The notes: generated from the letters alone by a model not told the origin. Counted from the stretch's first letter, positions 41,792 to 51,374 are shown. The stretch: 56,342 nt of DNA from Bacteroides sp. (GCA_014801525.1 JAAVEB010000015.1:23401-79742), one strand, 5' to 3'. Made by a program: numbers and translations.

Positions 41792-43371
41792 TTCCGCGAC
41801 TCTTTTATGCCGTGATTGCGGCAATGCTATGCTCCATGCCGATGCGGGTCATGGCGGAATCTAATGAAAACTCTTTCTCGGCTCAGAATTATTTGGATGT
41901 TTCGCCGAGTGTTGAGCATCCTGTCGAGTACTGCGGTGAGGTTATCGCAAATGCGGGCGGCGGCGAATTTGCCCCTTATTATTTGATGTCAAATAATTTC
42001 GGAGTGCTTACTCAGCCCTATTCCATGCTTGCTCGCATTTCAGCAAAACGAACTATGGACTTGAACCGGCGTTTCAGTTGGGGTTTTGGTGCTGATGTCA
42101 TTGGCGGTTTTTCGTCTTCCCGCGGATATGAGCGTTTTTCGATTGAAGACAATTCGATGGTGATGATTCAGCGTCGCCCTGCGGCAGTGAGACTTCAGCA
42201 ACTTTACGGCGAAGTCAAGTACAGGTCGCTGTTTCTGACGGCGGGGTTGAAAGAAGTGGGTTCGGCTATGTTGAACGACCGTCTTTCGAGCGGTGACCTC
42301 ACTTGGAGCGCCAACGCCCGTCCCATTCCCGGAGTTAGGGCAGGATTCCACGGATTTGAAAATATACCGTTCACCAATGGCTGGGTTCAGATAAACGGCG
42401 AACTTTTTTATGGCAGACCTTCCGACAATCATTGGCTTGAGGATCATTATAACTATGAGAACTATTTCGTGACAACGGGGCGTTGGATTAATTATAAACG
42501 CCTGTATTTGCGCACCAATCCGCATCAGCCCGTGTCGGTGACTGTCGGAATGCAGGCTGCGGCAATATTTGGCGGAACCCAGAATAGCTATAATGACGGC
42601 AGGCTTGTGGAGCAATCCAAGTCGTCGCTTAGACTCGGCGATTTTATCGATATGCTCATCCCCAGGCAAGGGGATAGCTATTGGACCGGCAATCATCTCG
42701 GAAGCTGGGATTTTAAATCGTCGTTTCGTGTCGATAATAAGAATGAGTTGATAGCTTACTTTCAGTGGCCGTGGGAAGACGGGTCGGGTATTGGGAAACT
42801 GAACGGATTTGACGGACTCTGGGGTGTGGAATATAAGCGTGCAGGCTCGGGAATTGTGACAGGGGCTGTGATTGAATACCTTGATTTCACCAATCAGTCG
42901 GGGCCGCTTCATTGGGATCCCGAAGATTTCCCAGGAACAACTATTGTCGACTGGGCTACCGGTTCCGACGATTATTACAATCACTTTTTTTATAACGGTT
43001 ATGCCTATTACGGACTCTCGCAAGGCACCCCGTTCATGACCTCGCCCATATATAACCGCGACGGTTACATGAGATTTGTCGACAATAAAGTGCGCGGATT
43101 TCATGTTGCGGTAGAGGGGGAGGTGTCACGCGCTGTCGATTATCGCGCCATGTTCTCTTGGCGTCAGGCTTGGGGTTCGGGCTACATTCCGCGCGTGAGC
43201 AAGGTTAGCGACACCTCGGCGATGCTGGAAGTGAAATGGTGGGTCCCTTCTGTTGCCGGACTCTCGGTTAAAGGCGCCGTGGCGATTGACCGTGGCGAAA
43301 TTTTCGGCAATAATGCCGGGGTTTCGGTGACAGTAGCTTATAAAGGAGATTTAAAGATATGGAAACTATAA
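41788..43371 (+). CDS. Wzi-like capsule-assembly outer-membrane protein
   Basis: A 527-residue outer-membrane beta-barrel with a signal peptide to about residue 23. The aromatic-rich strands and family blocks (PYYLMSNNFGVL, GLKEVGSAMLNDRLSSG, ARPIPGVRAGF) match the capsule assembly protein Wzi family common in Bacteroidales, which may anchor surface polysaccharide. Overlaps of four and 13 bases with the genes on either side show it is in the glycine-lipid operon. No capsule locus is nearby, so the role could differ. Confidence 0.85.
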   Translation: MIPRLFYAVIAAMLCSMPMRVMAESNENSFSAQNYLDVSPSVEHPVEYCGEVIANAGGGEFAPYYLMSNNFGVLTQPYSMLARISAKRTMDLNRRFSWGFGADVIGGFSSSRGYERFSIEDNSMVMIQRRPAAVRLQQLYGEVKYRSLFLTAGLKEVGSAMLNDRLSSGDLTWSANARPIPGVRAGFHGFENIPFTNGWVQINGELFYGRPSDNHWLEDHYNYENYFVTTGRWINYKRLYLRTNPHQPVSVTVGMQAAAIFGGTQNSYNDGRLVEQSKSSLRLGDFIDMLIPRQGDSYWTGNHLGSWDFKSSFRVDNKNELIAYFQWPWEDGSGIGKLNGFDGLWGVEYKRAGSGIVTGAVIEYLDFTNQSGPLHWDPEDFPGTTIVDWATGSDDYYNHFFYNGYAYYGLSQGTPFMTSPIYNRDGYMRFVDNKVRGFHVAVEGEVSRAVDYRAMFSWRQAWGSGYIPRVSKVSDTSAMLEVKWWVPSVAGLSVKGAVAIDRGEIFGNNAGVSVTVAYKGDLKIWKL

Positions 43372-43811
43372 AACCGGTCATATTATTGTTGGTTGCCGGG
43401 ATTTCTGCATTGGTCATCGGTTGCACCCATAACGATGGCGACATAGGCGGTTACTTCGGCACATGGAAACTGGAGGAGATAACTGTCGACGGAGAAGAAA
43501 TGGCTGAGTATGGGAAAGATATGTTTTGGCAGTTTCAGTCGTCGGTGTTCTGCATGAGAGTAGTGCTGGAAAATCACAATCAGGAAAATCGCTGGGGCAC
43601 GTGGTATGAAGACTCAGGTTCGCTTTATGTCGATTTTTCCCACTCGGAAGACGGTGATAACTCAGTGAAGTATCAACCATTCCCTGAAACTCATTTTGAA
43701 ACGGGATTGAACCGTCTTGAAATAATGAATTTCTCCAAGCGACGAATGACCCTCGAATTTATCGGTTCCGATGGAGTCATATACCGCTACAAATTGAAAA
43801 AATGGAAATAG
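43359..43811 (+). CDS. Lipocalin-like lipoprotein
   Basis: A 150-residue lipoprotein with lipobox ALVIGC (Cys22). The sequence IGGYFGTWKLEEITVDGEE shows the GxW opening of lipocalin-like domains, and the rest is beta-rich and ends in IYRYKLKKWK. It starts 13 bases inside the Wzi-like gene. A lipid-binding role in the same operon as lipid synthesis is attractive, but the fold is inferred from a short motif. Confidence 0.7.
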   Translation: METIKPVILLLVAGISALVIGCTHNDGDIGGYFGTWKLEEITVDGEEMAEYGKDMFWQFQSSVFCMRVVLENHNQENRWGTWYEDSGSLYVDFSHSEDGDNSVKYQPFPETHFETGLNRLEIMNFSKRRMTLEFIGSDGVIYRYKLKKWK

Positions 43812-43836
43812 ACTCTGATTTATGTAGCGGCGCGGG

Positions 43837-43868
43837 CTTGGATAGATTGCGATAATTTTCTATATTTG
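43837..43868 (+). promoter_or_regulatory. rpoN promoter
   Basis: CTTG (43837-43840), 20 bases, then TATATTTG (43861-43868); the -7 box is perfect. The start codon is 24 bases downstream. Confidence 0.65.
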
Positions 43869-43891
43869 TAATAAATATAAGAGTTAGATAA

Positions 43892-45307
43892 ATGGAGGAT
43901 TCGTTAAAGCTATCGATTGAGCAGAAATTGCAGCAACGGCTCTCGCCCCTTCAGGTAAGATTCGGGAAAATGCTTGAAATGAGCGGTCCCGAAGTGGAAG
44001 ATGAGGTTCAGCGGGCTCTTGACGACAATCCCGCGCTTGAGGCTGTCGACCATTCAGCCGATTCCGGCGAAGAGCCGTTTAACGAAACCGCATCTGAAAT
44101 CCAGGACGCTGACTATCGCGATGAGGACGACATTCCCTTCTATCGTCACGACGCCAGGCAGAACTCTCATTATGACAATCCGCTTGAAACGATGACTGCC
44201 GACACCTCCGAAACCCTCTATGACGTGCTTTCCGAACAGCTTGCCGGATTCGATCTTTCGGAGCGGCAGAAACTCATAGCCCGCTACATCATCGGCAATC
44301 TTGACGATAACGGATACCTCACGCGCAGCGCTTCGTCGATGGGCTACGATATCGAGGAGCACACCGGAGAGCATATCGCTGTCGACGACATAAAATCGGT
44401 AATTGATATCGTGCGCTCGCTGGAGCCCGCCGGAATAGCCGCCGTGGATCTGCGCGACTGCCTGTTGTTGCAGCTTCACCGCCGGAAGAGCGGGAAGACC
44501 GTGGACAGAGCCATTGAAATCGTGACTCACTACTTCGACTATTTCTCGCGCAAGCACTATGATCGTCTCGCTGCGGCTATCGGAGTGAGCGAGGCTGAGC
44601 TGAAAGACGCCGTGGAGTTGATCACGTCGCTCAATCCCAAGCCGGCGGCGTCGCTCGCCGGAGACGTGGCTGAGGACCGCACCCGCCACATCGTTCCTGA
44701 CTTCACGGTGGAAGTCGACGATGGAACAGTTACGCTCACTTTGGTGAACAATATCCCTGAATTGCAGATTGAGCGGAGTTTCAGTGAAGAAGAGGCTCGC
44801 CTTGACGGTGATAATGCTGCCGAACTTTTCATCAAGCAGAAACGTGACGAAGCTACCGATTTCATCAAAGTGCTTAAGATGCGCCAGGAAACTCTCTACA
44901 ATGTGATGAGGGCAATAGTCAGCATTCAGCGTGATTTCTTTGTCAATAGTGACGACGAGATGCTGATTCGCCCCATGATATTGAAAGACATCGCCAAGAT
45001 AACCGGCTATGACCTTTCCGTGATTTCTCGCGCGGCGGCAGGGAAGTATGTGGCGACATCCTATGGCATATACCCCTTGAAGCACTTTTTCAACGAGAAG
45101 CCTAAGGATGACGAAGACGCTTCATCCCATGAGATAGTTGCGGCATTGAAAGAGATTATCTCGTCCGAAGATAAGAAGAAGCCGCTGAGCGACGAGGCTA
45201 TCACGGCGCGTATAACCGATATGGGATATGACATCGCGCGCCGCACGGTTGCGAAGTATCGCGAGAAATTGGGTATTCCGGTGGCGCGATTGAGAAAAGA
45301 GATATAA
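43892..45307 (+). CDS. rpoN: RNA polymerase sigma-54 factor
   Basis: A 471-residue sigma-54. Region I begins LKLSIEQKLQQRLSPLQ, followed by an acidic region II (about 45-95), the core-binding domain (about 100-300) and the C-terminal DNA-binding domain. The RpoN box is present as ARRTVAKYREKLGI, and the helix-turn-helix region has ITGYDLSVISRAAAGK. It heads a likely operon with the PAP2 protein, purE and ispG (gaps of 36, 25 and 8 bases). Confidence 0.96.
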   Translation: MEDSLKLSIEQKLQQRLSPLQVRFGKMLEMSGPEVEDEVQRALDDNPALEAVDHSADSGEEPFNETASEIQDADYRDEDDIPFYRHDARQNSHYDNPLETMTADTSETLYDVLSEQLAGFDLSERQKLIARYIIGNLDDNGYLTRSASSMGYDIEEHTGEHIAVDDIKSVIDIVRSLEPAGIAAVDLRDCLLLQLHRRKSGKTVDRAIEIVTHYFDYFSRKHYDRLAAAIGVSEAELKDAVELITSLNPKPAASLAGDVAEDRTRHIVPDFTVEVDDGTVTLTLVNNIPELQIERSFSEEEARLDGDNAAELFIKQKRDEATDFIKVLKMRQETLYNVMRAIVSIQRDFFVNSDDEMLIRPMILKDIAKITGYDLSVISRAAAGKYVATSYGIYPLKHFFNEKPKDDEDASSHEIVAALKEIISSEDKKKPLSDEAITARITDMGYDIARRTVAKYREKLGIPVARLRKEI

Positions 45308-45343
45308 ACAATTGATATTCTATGCCGTTTTAATATATAGATT

Positions 45344-45943
45344 ATGAATAAAGCAGCTCACATATTTTCCTGGATTCTAAGTCCTATTCTTATGCCCGCC
45401 TATGGAGTGATTCTCTCATTGTGGACCACCGTGCTTGTAATGCTTCCGCTGGGATTGAGGTGGAACGTCGTGCTGATGATCGCTATGATCACTGCGTTTC
45501 TGCCGGCGTTGGGCATATTTTTGCTTTACAAATTCAAGGTGATAAGCGATCCGGGGCTCAACAATCGTGCCGAGCGCTTCATTCCTTACGGCATCAATTG
45601 CGTGTGCTATCTGCTTGCGGCATGGTATTTGGCACGCATTCACTCGCCCCATTGGATGTGGATGTTCATGATCGGAGCGGTTGTCGCATCGGTTATATGC
45701 GTCATTGTCAACATCAAGTGGAAGATAAGCGCCCACATGGCTGCGTTGGGCGGACTTGTCGGACTAATGTTCAGAATCATGTCCGACGGGCTTGGTGTAG
45801 TGCCCATGTGGGGGGTAATCACCGTCGGGATATTGCTTCTTGGCATTCTCGGCTCTTCGCGCCTGTTGTTGCAGCGTCACACCTTTTGGCAGGTTGTTGC
45901 CGGGACTGCTGTGGGTTTTGCTTCCGTCTATCTGCTCTCTTAG
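45344..45943 (+). CDS. PAP2-like membrane phosphatase family protein
   Basis: A 199-residue membrane protein with about six segments. It resembles PAP2 phosphatases: KISAHMAALGG matches the central SxH motif, and SSRLLLQRHTFWQVVAG matches the SR...H motif. The usual aspartate after that histidine is a glutamine here, and the first motif (NNRAERFIPYG) is only approximate. It might act on polyprenyl pyrophosphates, which would fit with ispG in the same operon, or be an inactive relative. Confidence 0.75.
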   Translation: MNKAAHIFSWILSPILMPAYGVILSLWTTVLVMLPLGLRWNVVLMIAMITAFLPALGIFLLYKFKVISDPGLNNRAERFIPYGINCVCYLLAAWYLARIHSPHWMWMFMIGAVVASVICVIVNIKWKISAHMAALGGLVGLMFRIMSDGLGVVPMWGVITVGILLLGILGSSRLLLQRHTFWQVVAGTAVGFASVYLLS

Positions 45944-45968
45944 ATCAAAATTGATAAAATCATTATAA

Positions 45969-46475
45969 ATGAAACCAATCGTCAGCATTATTATGGGCAG
46001 CACTTCTGATCTGCCCGTTATGGGCAAAGCAGCCCAGCTTCTCGATGATTTCGAGATTCCGTTTGAAATAAACGCTCTGTCGGCGCATCGCACTCCCTCT
46101 CAGGTGGAGGAATTTGCCAAGGGCGCCTCTCAGAGAGGTTTGAAAGTGATAATCGCCGCTGCCGGAATGGCTGCCGCTCTGCCTGGTGTGATTGCTGCCA
46201 ACACCACCCTCCCGGTGATTGGTGTGCCCATCGCTTCGACTCTCCAGGGTGTCGACGCTCTTCTTTCGATTGTGCAGATGCCTCCGGGCATTCCCGTTGC
46301 GACTGTCGGCATAAACGGCGGTCTCAATGCCGCTATCCTCGCTGTTGAAATGCTTGCGTTGAGCGACGAGAGGATTGCCGGAAAGCTTGCTGAATACAAA
46401 TCATCGCTTTCCAACAAGATTGTGAAGGCTAATGCCGAGCTCGCCGAGGTGAAATATAAGTTTAAAACCAATTGA
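45969..46475 (+). CDS. purE: 5-(carboxyamino)imidazole ribonucleotide mutase
   Basis: A 168-residue class I PurE of purine synthesis. GSTSDLPVM, ALSAHRTP and AAAGMAAALPGVIAA are the conserved blocks holding the active-site Ser, His and glycine-rich loop. It lies between the PAP2 gene and ispG, eight bases before ispG. Confidence 0.97.
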   Translation: MKPIVSIIMGSTSDLPVMGKAAQLLDDFEIPFEINALSAHRTPSQVEEFAKGASQRGLKVIIAAAGMAAALPGVIAANTTLPVIGVPIASTLQGVDALLSIVQMPPGIPVATVGINGGLNAAILAVEMLALSDERIAGKLAEYKSSLSNKIVKANAELAEVKYKFKTN

Positions 46476-46483
46476 AGATAAAG

Positions 46484-48148
46484 ATGTCAGTATTTGACTA
46501 TGCGCGGCGTGCTTCGCGCGAGGTCAATATCGGCGCGGTGCCTTTGGGCGGAAATAACCCGATACGCCTCCAGTCGATGACCAACACGTCGACGCTCGAC
46601 ACCGACGCATCGGTAGCTCAATGCCGGCGCATAGCTGGAGCCGGCGCCGATTACGTCAGGCTCACGGCTCAGGGTGTGCGTGAAGCTGCCAACATCGGAG
46701 TCATCCGTCGGCAGCTTCGTGAGCAGGGTGTCACTACTCCGCTTGTCGCCGACATCCACTTCAATCCAAAAGCGGCGTTTGCGGCAGCCGAGGTGATCGA
46801 CAAGGTGAGGATAAATCCGGGCAACTTCGTTGATCCGGGCAGAACATTCAGAAAACTGGAATATACCGACGAAGAGTATGCCGCCGAACTGCGTCGCATC
46901 GACGACGCGTTCACCCCCTTCCTGCAGCTTTGCCGCGAACATGGCACAGCCATTCGAATAGGGGTGAACCACGGCTCGCTAAGCGACCGCATCATGAGCC
47001 GTTATGGCGACACTCCGGCAGGAATGGTGGAGAGCGCCATGGAGTTTTTGCGTGTTGCGGTGAAGCGCGGGTTTTTCGACATAGTTATCTCGATAAAGGC
47101 GAGCAATGTGACAGTGATGGTCGAGACCGTGCGCCGTCTTGTGGCGGCGATGAATGCCGAGGGGATGGATTTCCCTCTGCATCTCGGGGTCACTGAGGCT
47201 GGCGACGGTGAAGACGGCAGGGTGAAGAGCGCTGTCGGCATCGGAGCTTTGCTTGCCGAAGGAATAGGCGACACCATCAGGGTGTCGCTCAGCGAGGATC
47301 CGGAGAACGAGATACCGGTGGCAAAGGCGTTGGTTGATTATATTTCGGCGCGTGCCGATGCTCCTCACATATCCGGGGAGTATGCTCCCGGGTTCAATCC
47401 CGTGAAGCCCGAGAGGCGCGAATCGTTCAAAGTCGGAGCGGTAGGGGGCGGGCAACTCCCGGCTGTTATTGCTGACGGCGGCGACAAGCTGCCGGCTCAT
47501 ATCGTTGTCGATGCTTCTCAATCGGTCGATGAGATTAAAGCTCGGCTTAAGGAGGTGCCTGAGAGCGTGATTGTGATTACCTCGGCTCATGCCAATCCGT
47601 CGGCTCAGATAATGGCTTCTATCCATGCCTTGACTGCGGCGGGAATCCACAACCCCGTGATTCCTTGCATCGATTATGGCGATGCCCCGTTTGATTCTGT
47701 AGCGCTGATGGCTGCTGCCGATTTTGGCGCTATACTTCTAAGCGGCTTCCACGACGGCATAATGATAAAGGCTTCAGCGTTGACCGCCGACGAGCTGCTC
47801 CGCCTGAGCCTCGGCATTCTCCAGGCTGCAAGACTGAGAATCAGCAAGACCGAGTATATTGCGTGTCCCGGATGCGGACGCACTCTGTTTGACCTTCAGT
47901 CCACGTTGAAAGCCGTGAAAGATGCCACCTCCCACTTGAAAGGTTTGAAAATCGGTGTGATGGGGTGTATTGTCAACGGTCCCGGCGAGATGGCTGACGC
48001 CGACTATGGATATGTCGGAGCGGCGGCTGGAAACATCAGCCTTTACAAGGGTAAGGTGTGTGTTGAGAAAAATATTCCTCAATCCGAGGCGATACCCCGT
48101 CTCATAAAGCTCATTAAGGATTCAGGCGACTGGCAGGAGCCGCAATAG
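46484..48148 (+). CDS. ispG: 4-hydroxy-3-methylbut-2-en-1-yl diphosphate synthase, large form
   Basis: A 554-residue iron-sulfur enzyme of the MEP isoprenoid pathway. The ATG at 46484 (MSVFDYARRAS) is preferred over an in-frame TTG four codons earlier that overlaps the purE stop. The TIM-barrel domain starts with PLGGNNPIRLQSMTNT; the C-terminal domain has CPGCGRTLFDL and GCIVNGPGE, which supply the cluster cysteines. Between them is an extra domain (about 285-425), as in plant and other Bacteroidetes IspG; the common bacterial form is about 370 residues. A terminator follows. Confidence 0.95.
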   Translation: MSVFDYARRASREVNIGAVPLGGNNPIRLQSMTNTSTLDTDASVAQCRRIAGAGADYVRLTAQGVREAANIGVIRRQLREQGVTTPLVADIHFNPKAAFAAAEVIDKVRINPGNFVDPGRTFRKLEYTDEEYAAELRRIDDAFTPFLQLCREHGTAIRIGVNHGSLSDRIMSRYGDTPAGMVESAMEFLRVAVKRGFFDIVISIKASNVTVMVETVRRLVAAMNAEGMDFPLHLGVTEAGDGEDGRVKSAVGIGALLAEGIGDTIRVSLSEDPENEIPVAKALVDYISARADAPHISGEYAPGFNPVKPERRESFKVGAVGGGQLPAVIADGGDKLPAHIVVDASQSVDEIKARLKEVPESVIVITSAHANPSAQIMASIHALTAAGIHNPVIPCIDYGDAPFDSVALMAAADFGAILLSGFHDGIMIKASALTADELLRLSLGILQAARLRISKTEYIACPGCGRTLFDLQSTLKAVKDATSHLKGLKIGVMGCIVNGPGEMADADYGYVGAAAGNISLYKGKVCVEKNIPQSEAIPRLIKLIKDSGDWQEPQ

Positions 48149-48175
48149 TAATTTTCCAGGCTGCATTAGAGATAT

Positions 48176-48213
48176 TAGCCCGATTGGACATAAATCCGGT
48201 CGGGCTACTTTTT
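48176..48213 (+). terminator. Terminator after ispG
   Basis: A 13-base stem (TAGCCCGATTGGA with TCCGGTCGGGCTA, two G-U pairs), six-base loop and T tract. The 3' side contains the stop codon of the convergent CPBP protease gene. Confidence 0.9.
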
Positions 48214-49068
48214 ATATTGTTGCTCTGTCGCCTTGAAAATGGAATAGACGCACAATCCTGTCGCTGCGAGACTGACGATGGCGGCGATTATTGAGCCCGT
48301 TGACAATCCCGTGCCAAGTTCGTTGAGGTCATTGCCGGTGGCATTTCGGCTTACGAGCCAAAAGTTGAGGGCGACAAGCGAATTATTGAGCGCGTGGGCA
48401 AACATCGACAGCCTTAGGGAGCCGCTCCACACAACGAGATAGCCGAAATAGGCGCCCATGAGCAACCGGGGAACGAATCCGAAAAATTGCAGATGGACGG
48501 CGCTGAAAATGAACGCCGCCGACCAGATGGCGAAGTGCTTGTTGCCGAGTTTTGACATCAGCAGCCGTTGAAGCGCCCCGCGGAAGAAGAGCTCTTCGGC
48601 TATTCCGGTAAGAATGCCCACTATGAGAATGGCGATAATGAGATCCCACACCGAGTTGCCGCCCATAAGCCTTTGCACCATGGCTTGCGCGGCGTTCTCG
48701 CTCTGACGCAGAGCCTCCTCAATCCCGTTCCACGGGAGGTGGATCGACTCGTTCCAGGCAACGAGCCTGTTCATGGCAGGAATTGAGACGATGGCGGTGA
48801 TTGCCGTGAGGCACGTGGACCGGGCTTCTAATCCGGTGTCAAGCCCTATGTAGCGCCACGGTTGCGGACTGACTATCATAACTGTCAGAACCACAGGCAG
48901 AATGAAGACGGCTATATCCTGAACGAGGATGGCGCAGCGCAATGCCGACGTGGTGTCGGTGCCTATCGCTCCCATCAGCAAAGATGCCGCCACGGTGAGC
49001 AGCACCCACCAGCACACTAATAGAAACAGCCCCTTCCCGGCGCTTATTCTCGGTTGTGGGTCAAGCAT
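48205..49068 (-). CDS. CPBP-family intramembrane glutamic protease
   Basis: A 287-residue membrane protein with about eight segments, of the CAAX-protease/Abi family. The catalytic motif AEELFFRGALQ is followed by the second motif (SAVHLQFFGFVPRL) and third (FAHALNNSLVALNF), giving the Glu-Glu-His-His set. The substrate is unknown. It lies three bases after lptB and is the last gene of udk-lptB-CPBP. Confidence 0.9.
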   Translation of the reverse strand: MLDPQPRISAGKGLFLLVCWWVLLTVAASLLMGAIGTDTTSALRCAILVQDIAVFILPVVLTVMIVSPQPWRYIGLDTGLEARSTCLTAITAIVSIPAMNRLVAWNESIHLPWNGIEEALRQSENAAQAMVQRLMGGNSVWDLIIAILIVGILTGIAEELFFRGALQRLLMSKLGNKHFAIWSAAFIFSAVHLQFFGFVPRLLMGAYFGYLVVWSGSLRLSMFAHALNNSLVALNFWLVSRNATGNDLNELGTGLSTGSIIAAIVSLAATGLCVYSIFKATEQQYKK

Positions 49069-49071
49069 GGC

Positions 49072-49896
49072 TTAATCAAATTTTTTGCGGTGGAACGTGA
49101 ATCCTCGTCCGAGATACTTTTCTCTGACGGTCGGATTCTCGGCAAGCTCCTCCGATGTTCCCTGAAACAGAATTTTTCCTTCGAAAAGCAGATAAGCCCT
49201 GTCGGTGATCGAGAGAGTTTCAGGCGCGTTGTGGTCGGTGATGAGGATGCCGATATTCTTCTCCTTAAGGCGATAGACCACCTCCTGAATATCCTCCACC
49301 GCAATCGGGTCAACTCCGGCAAACGGTTCGTCGAGCATGATGAACTTGGGGTTTATCGCAAGACACCGCGCTATCTCAGTGCGTCGGCGCTCTCCACCCG
49401 AAAGGCGGTCGCCGAGATTCTTTCTCACTTTGTGGAGGTTGAATTCCGAAATGAGGCTTTCAAGTTTCTCCTTCTGATACTCCTTGGAGGTGTTGGTCAT
49501 TTCAAGAACGGCGCGTATGTTGTCTTCAACGGTCAGTTTTCTGAACACCGATGCTTCCTGAGCGAGATAGCCGATGCCGTTCTGGGCGCGCTTATAAACC
49601 GGATACTTCGTTATGTTCAGGTCGTTAAGGAATATTTCTCCCTCGTTGGGAGTGATAAGTCCCACAGTCATGTAGAACGTGGTCGTTTTGCCAGCTCCGT
49701 TAGGACCGAGCAACCCAACGATTTCACCCTGCTTCACGTTGATCGACACGTGATTGACAACGGTGCGCTTGCCATATTTCTTTACGAGATTTTCCGTGCG
49801 CAGCACCATCTTGTCGTCGGTCGGTGTCGTTTCTGCCGCCGCGATTGCTTCTTCGGTTATGTCGGATGTCAGTTGATTATCTTCTTGTTGTTCCAT
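49072..49896 (-). CDS. lptB: LPS export ABC transporter ATPase LptB
   Basis: A 274-residue ATPase that powers LPS extraction from the inner membrane with LptF/LptG. Walker A is [10 protein letters not shown], the signature [13 protein letters not shown], Walker [14 protein letters not shown] and the switch TDHN. A hydrophilic N-terminal extension of about 29 residues precedes the domain; the ATG at residue 30 ([13 protein letters not shown]) would be an alternative start. The udk stop is one base upstream. Confidence 0.95.
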   Translation of the reverse strand: MEQQEDNQLTSDITEEAIAAAETTPTDDKMVLRTENLVKKYGKRTVVNHVSINVKQGEIVGLLGPNGAGKTTTFYMTVGLITPNEGEIFLNDLNITKYPVYKRAQNGIGYLAQEASVFRKLTVEDNIRAVLEMTNTSKEYQKEKLESLISEFNLHKVRKNLGDRLSGGERRRTEIARCLAINPKFIMLDEPFAGVDPIAVEDIQEVVYRLKEKNIGILITDHNAPETLSITDRAYLLFEGKILFQGTSEELAENPTVREKYLGRGFTFHRKKFD

Positions 49897-49897
49897 T

Positions 49898-50521
49898 TTA
49901 CTGTTGTTTAGCCTTTCTCAGGCGAGCTTCGATATAGTCGGTGAGCAGGTTTATAGCCACGATGTTATTTCCTCCCTGGGGCACGATAAGATCGGCAAAC
50001 CGTTTCGACGGCTCGATATATTGCTGATGCATGGGCTTCAGCACGCCTTCATATCGGTCTATCACCATCTGCGCCGTTCTGCCGCGTTCGATCACGTCGC
50101 GTGAAATCACCCTTATCAGGCGGTCGTCGGCGTCAGCGTCGACAAATACTTTCACGTCCATAATGTTGCGCAGTTCGGGTTGGGTCAGCACGAGAATGCC
50201 CTCCACGATGACCACGTCGCGCGGCTCAACGTGTACTGTCGCTTCCTGTCGCGTGCAGGTCAGATAGCTATAGGTGGGCATGTCGATGCTCTTGCCTGCC
50301 TTGAGGTCTTCGAGATGTTTGCGCAGCAGGGTCCATTCGATGGCGTTTGGCTCGTCGAAGTTTATGTTGCATCGTTCCTCCACGGGAACATGGCTTGAGT
50401 CTTTATAATAGGAATCCTGGGGCAGGACAGCGACTTCGCCCGGTGGCAGGCTGTTGATGATTTTGTTGACCACAGTCGTTTTTCCTGATCCGGTTCCGCC
50501 GGCAATACCGATAATTAGCAT
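49898..50521 (-). CDS. udk: Uridine kinase
   Basis: A 207-residue pyrimidine-salvage kinase phosphorylating uridine and cytidine. The P-loop is [23 protein letters not shown] and [10 protein letters not shown] are family motifs, and the lid has [12 protein letters not shown]. It is the first gene of a tight operon with lptB and the CPBP protease. Confidence 0.97.
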   Translation of the reverse strand: MLIIGIAGGTGSGKTTVVNKIINSLPPGEVAVLPQDSYYKDSSHVPVEERCNINFDEPNAIEWTLLRKHLEDLKAGKSIDMPTYSYLTCTRQEATVHVEPRDVVIVEGILVLTQPELRNIMDVKVFVDADADDRLIRVISRDVIERGRTAQMVIDRYEGVLKPMHQQYIEPSKRFADLIVPQGGNNIVAINLLTDYIEARLRKAKQQ

Positions 50522-50554
50522 GTTTCAGTCGATGTTTATTTCGCTTATAACACA

Positions 50555-50585
50555 CAAAGTAAGTAAAAAAACATTTCACAGCAAA
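50555..50585 (-). promoter_or_regulatory. udk operon promoter
   Basis: On the minus strand TTTG (50585-50582), 19 bases, then TTACTTTG (50562-50555). The -7 box is one base off consensus and identical to the candidate susC box. Confidence 0.7.
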
Positions 50586-50595
50586 GAAAAATCCT

Positions 50596-50603
50596 TAACT
50601 TTG
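50596..50603 (+). promoter_or_regulatory. mlaE -7 box
   Basis: TAACTTTG fully matches TAnnTTTG, 21 bases before the mlaE ATG at 50625. It lies 11 bases from the divergent udk promoter, so the two may compete. Confidence 0.6.
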
Positions 50604-50624
50604 CGTAATCATAAAGAATGCTAC

Positions 50625-51374
50625 ATGATTATACAATCGTCATTGACTACTTTCGGGCGCTATTGCCTGTTTATGAAGCGTGTCTTCTCCATGCCGTTGA
50701 AATGGGGAGTGTTCGGGCGTAAATTTTTGATGGAAGTGGGAAAACTGGGCATAGACTCAATCCCGCTGACGATTGTCATTTCGGTGTTCATCGGTGCGGT
50801 TATATGCATCCAGATGCAGCTCAACATGACATCGCCCCTCATGCCCGCCTACTCTACAGGTCTTGCCACGCGCGACATTCTTCTTCTCGAGTTCAGCTCG
50901 GCTGTGCTTTGCTTGATTCTGTCGGGAAAGGTCGGCTCCAACATCGCTTCCGAAATCGGAACCATGCGTGTCACCGAGCAGATTGACGCCCTTGAGATAA
51001 TGGGTATAAACTCGGCGCAGTTCCTTGTGCTCCCCAAGATTCTCGCTTTCATGTTCTTCATTCCGGTGCTTGTGGTCTTCTCTATCGCCACCGGACTTTT
51101 GGGCGGATGGTTTATCGCCGCTTTCACCGACATGATTCCCGTATCGAGATACATCTACGGCATCCAGACTCTTTTCGTCGAGTGGTATGTGTGGTACACC
51201 ATCATAAAGGCGCTGGTCTTTTCAGTCATCATCACCTCCGTTTCTTCATTCTTCGGATATTATGTGAAGGGCGGCGCGCTCGATGTCGGCAAGGCGTCGA
51301 CCGATGCGGTGGTGGCGAGCTCGATTCTGATTTTGTTGTTCGACGTGATTCTCACTAAACTTTTGATGCAATGA
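50625..51374 (+). CDS. mlaE: MlaE-type ABC transporter permease
   Basis: A 249-residue permease of the phospholipid-trafficking Mla system. The ATG at 50625 is used because the upstream extension overlaps udk and its promoter. Five or six membrane segments are present, and GKVGSNIASEIGTMRVTEQIDALEIMG, shortened here to IASEIGTMRVTEQIDALE, is the hallmark of the MlaE/YrbE family. Its stop overlaps the mlaF start (ATGA). No MCE-domain MlaD gene is present nearby. Confidence 0.95.
   Translation: MIIQSSLTTFGRYCLFMKRVFSMPLKWGVFGRKFLMEVGKLGIDSIPLTIVISVFIGAVICIQMQLNMTSPLMPAYSTGLATRDILLLEFSSAVLCLILSGKVGSNIASEIGTMRVTEQIDALEIMGINSAQFLVLPKILAFMFFIPVLVVFSIATGLLGGWFIAAFTDMIPVSRYIYGIQTLFVEWYVWYTIIKALVFSVIITSVSSFFGYYVKGGALDVGKASTDAVVASSILILLFDVILTKLLMQ

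Noticed and set aside
42040-43104. 354-codon frame antisense to the Wzi-like gene, and similar long antisense frames in rpoN (44054-45085) and the GH3 gene
   Set aside because: All lie opposite well-supported genes and show no family motifs or signal peptides.
41788-43371. Part of a capsule biosynthesis locus
   Set aside because: No glycosyltransferase, flippase or polymerase genes are nearby; the gene overlaps lipid-synthesis genes instead.
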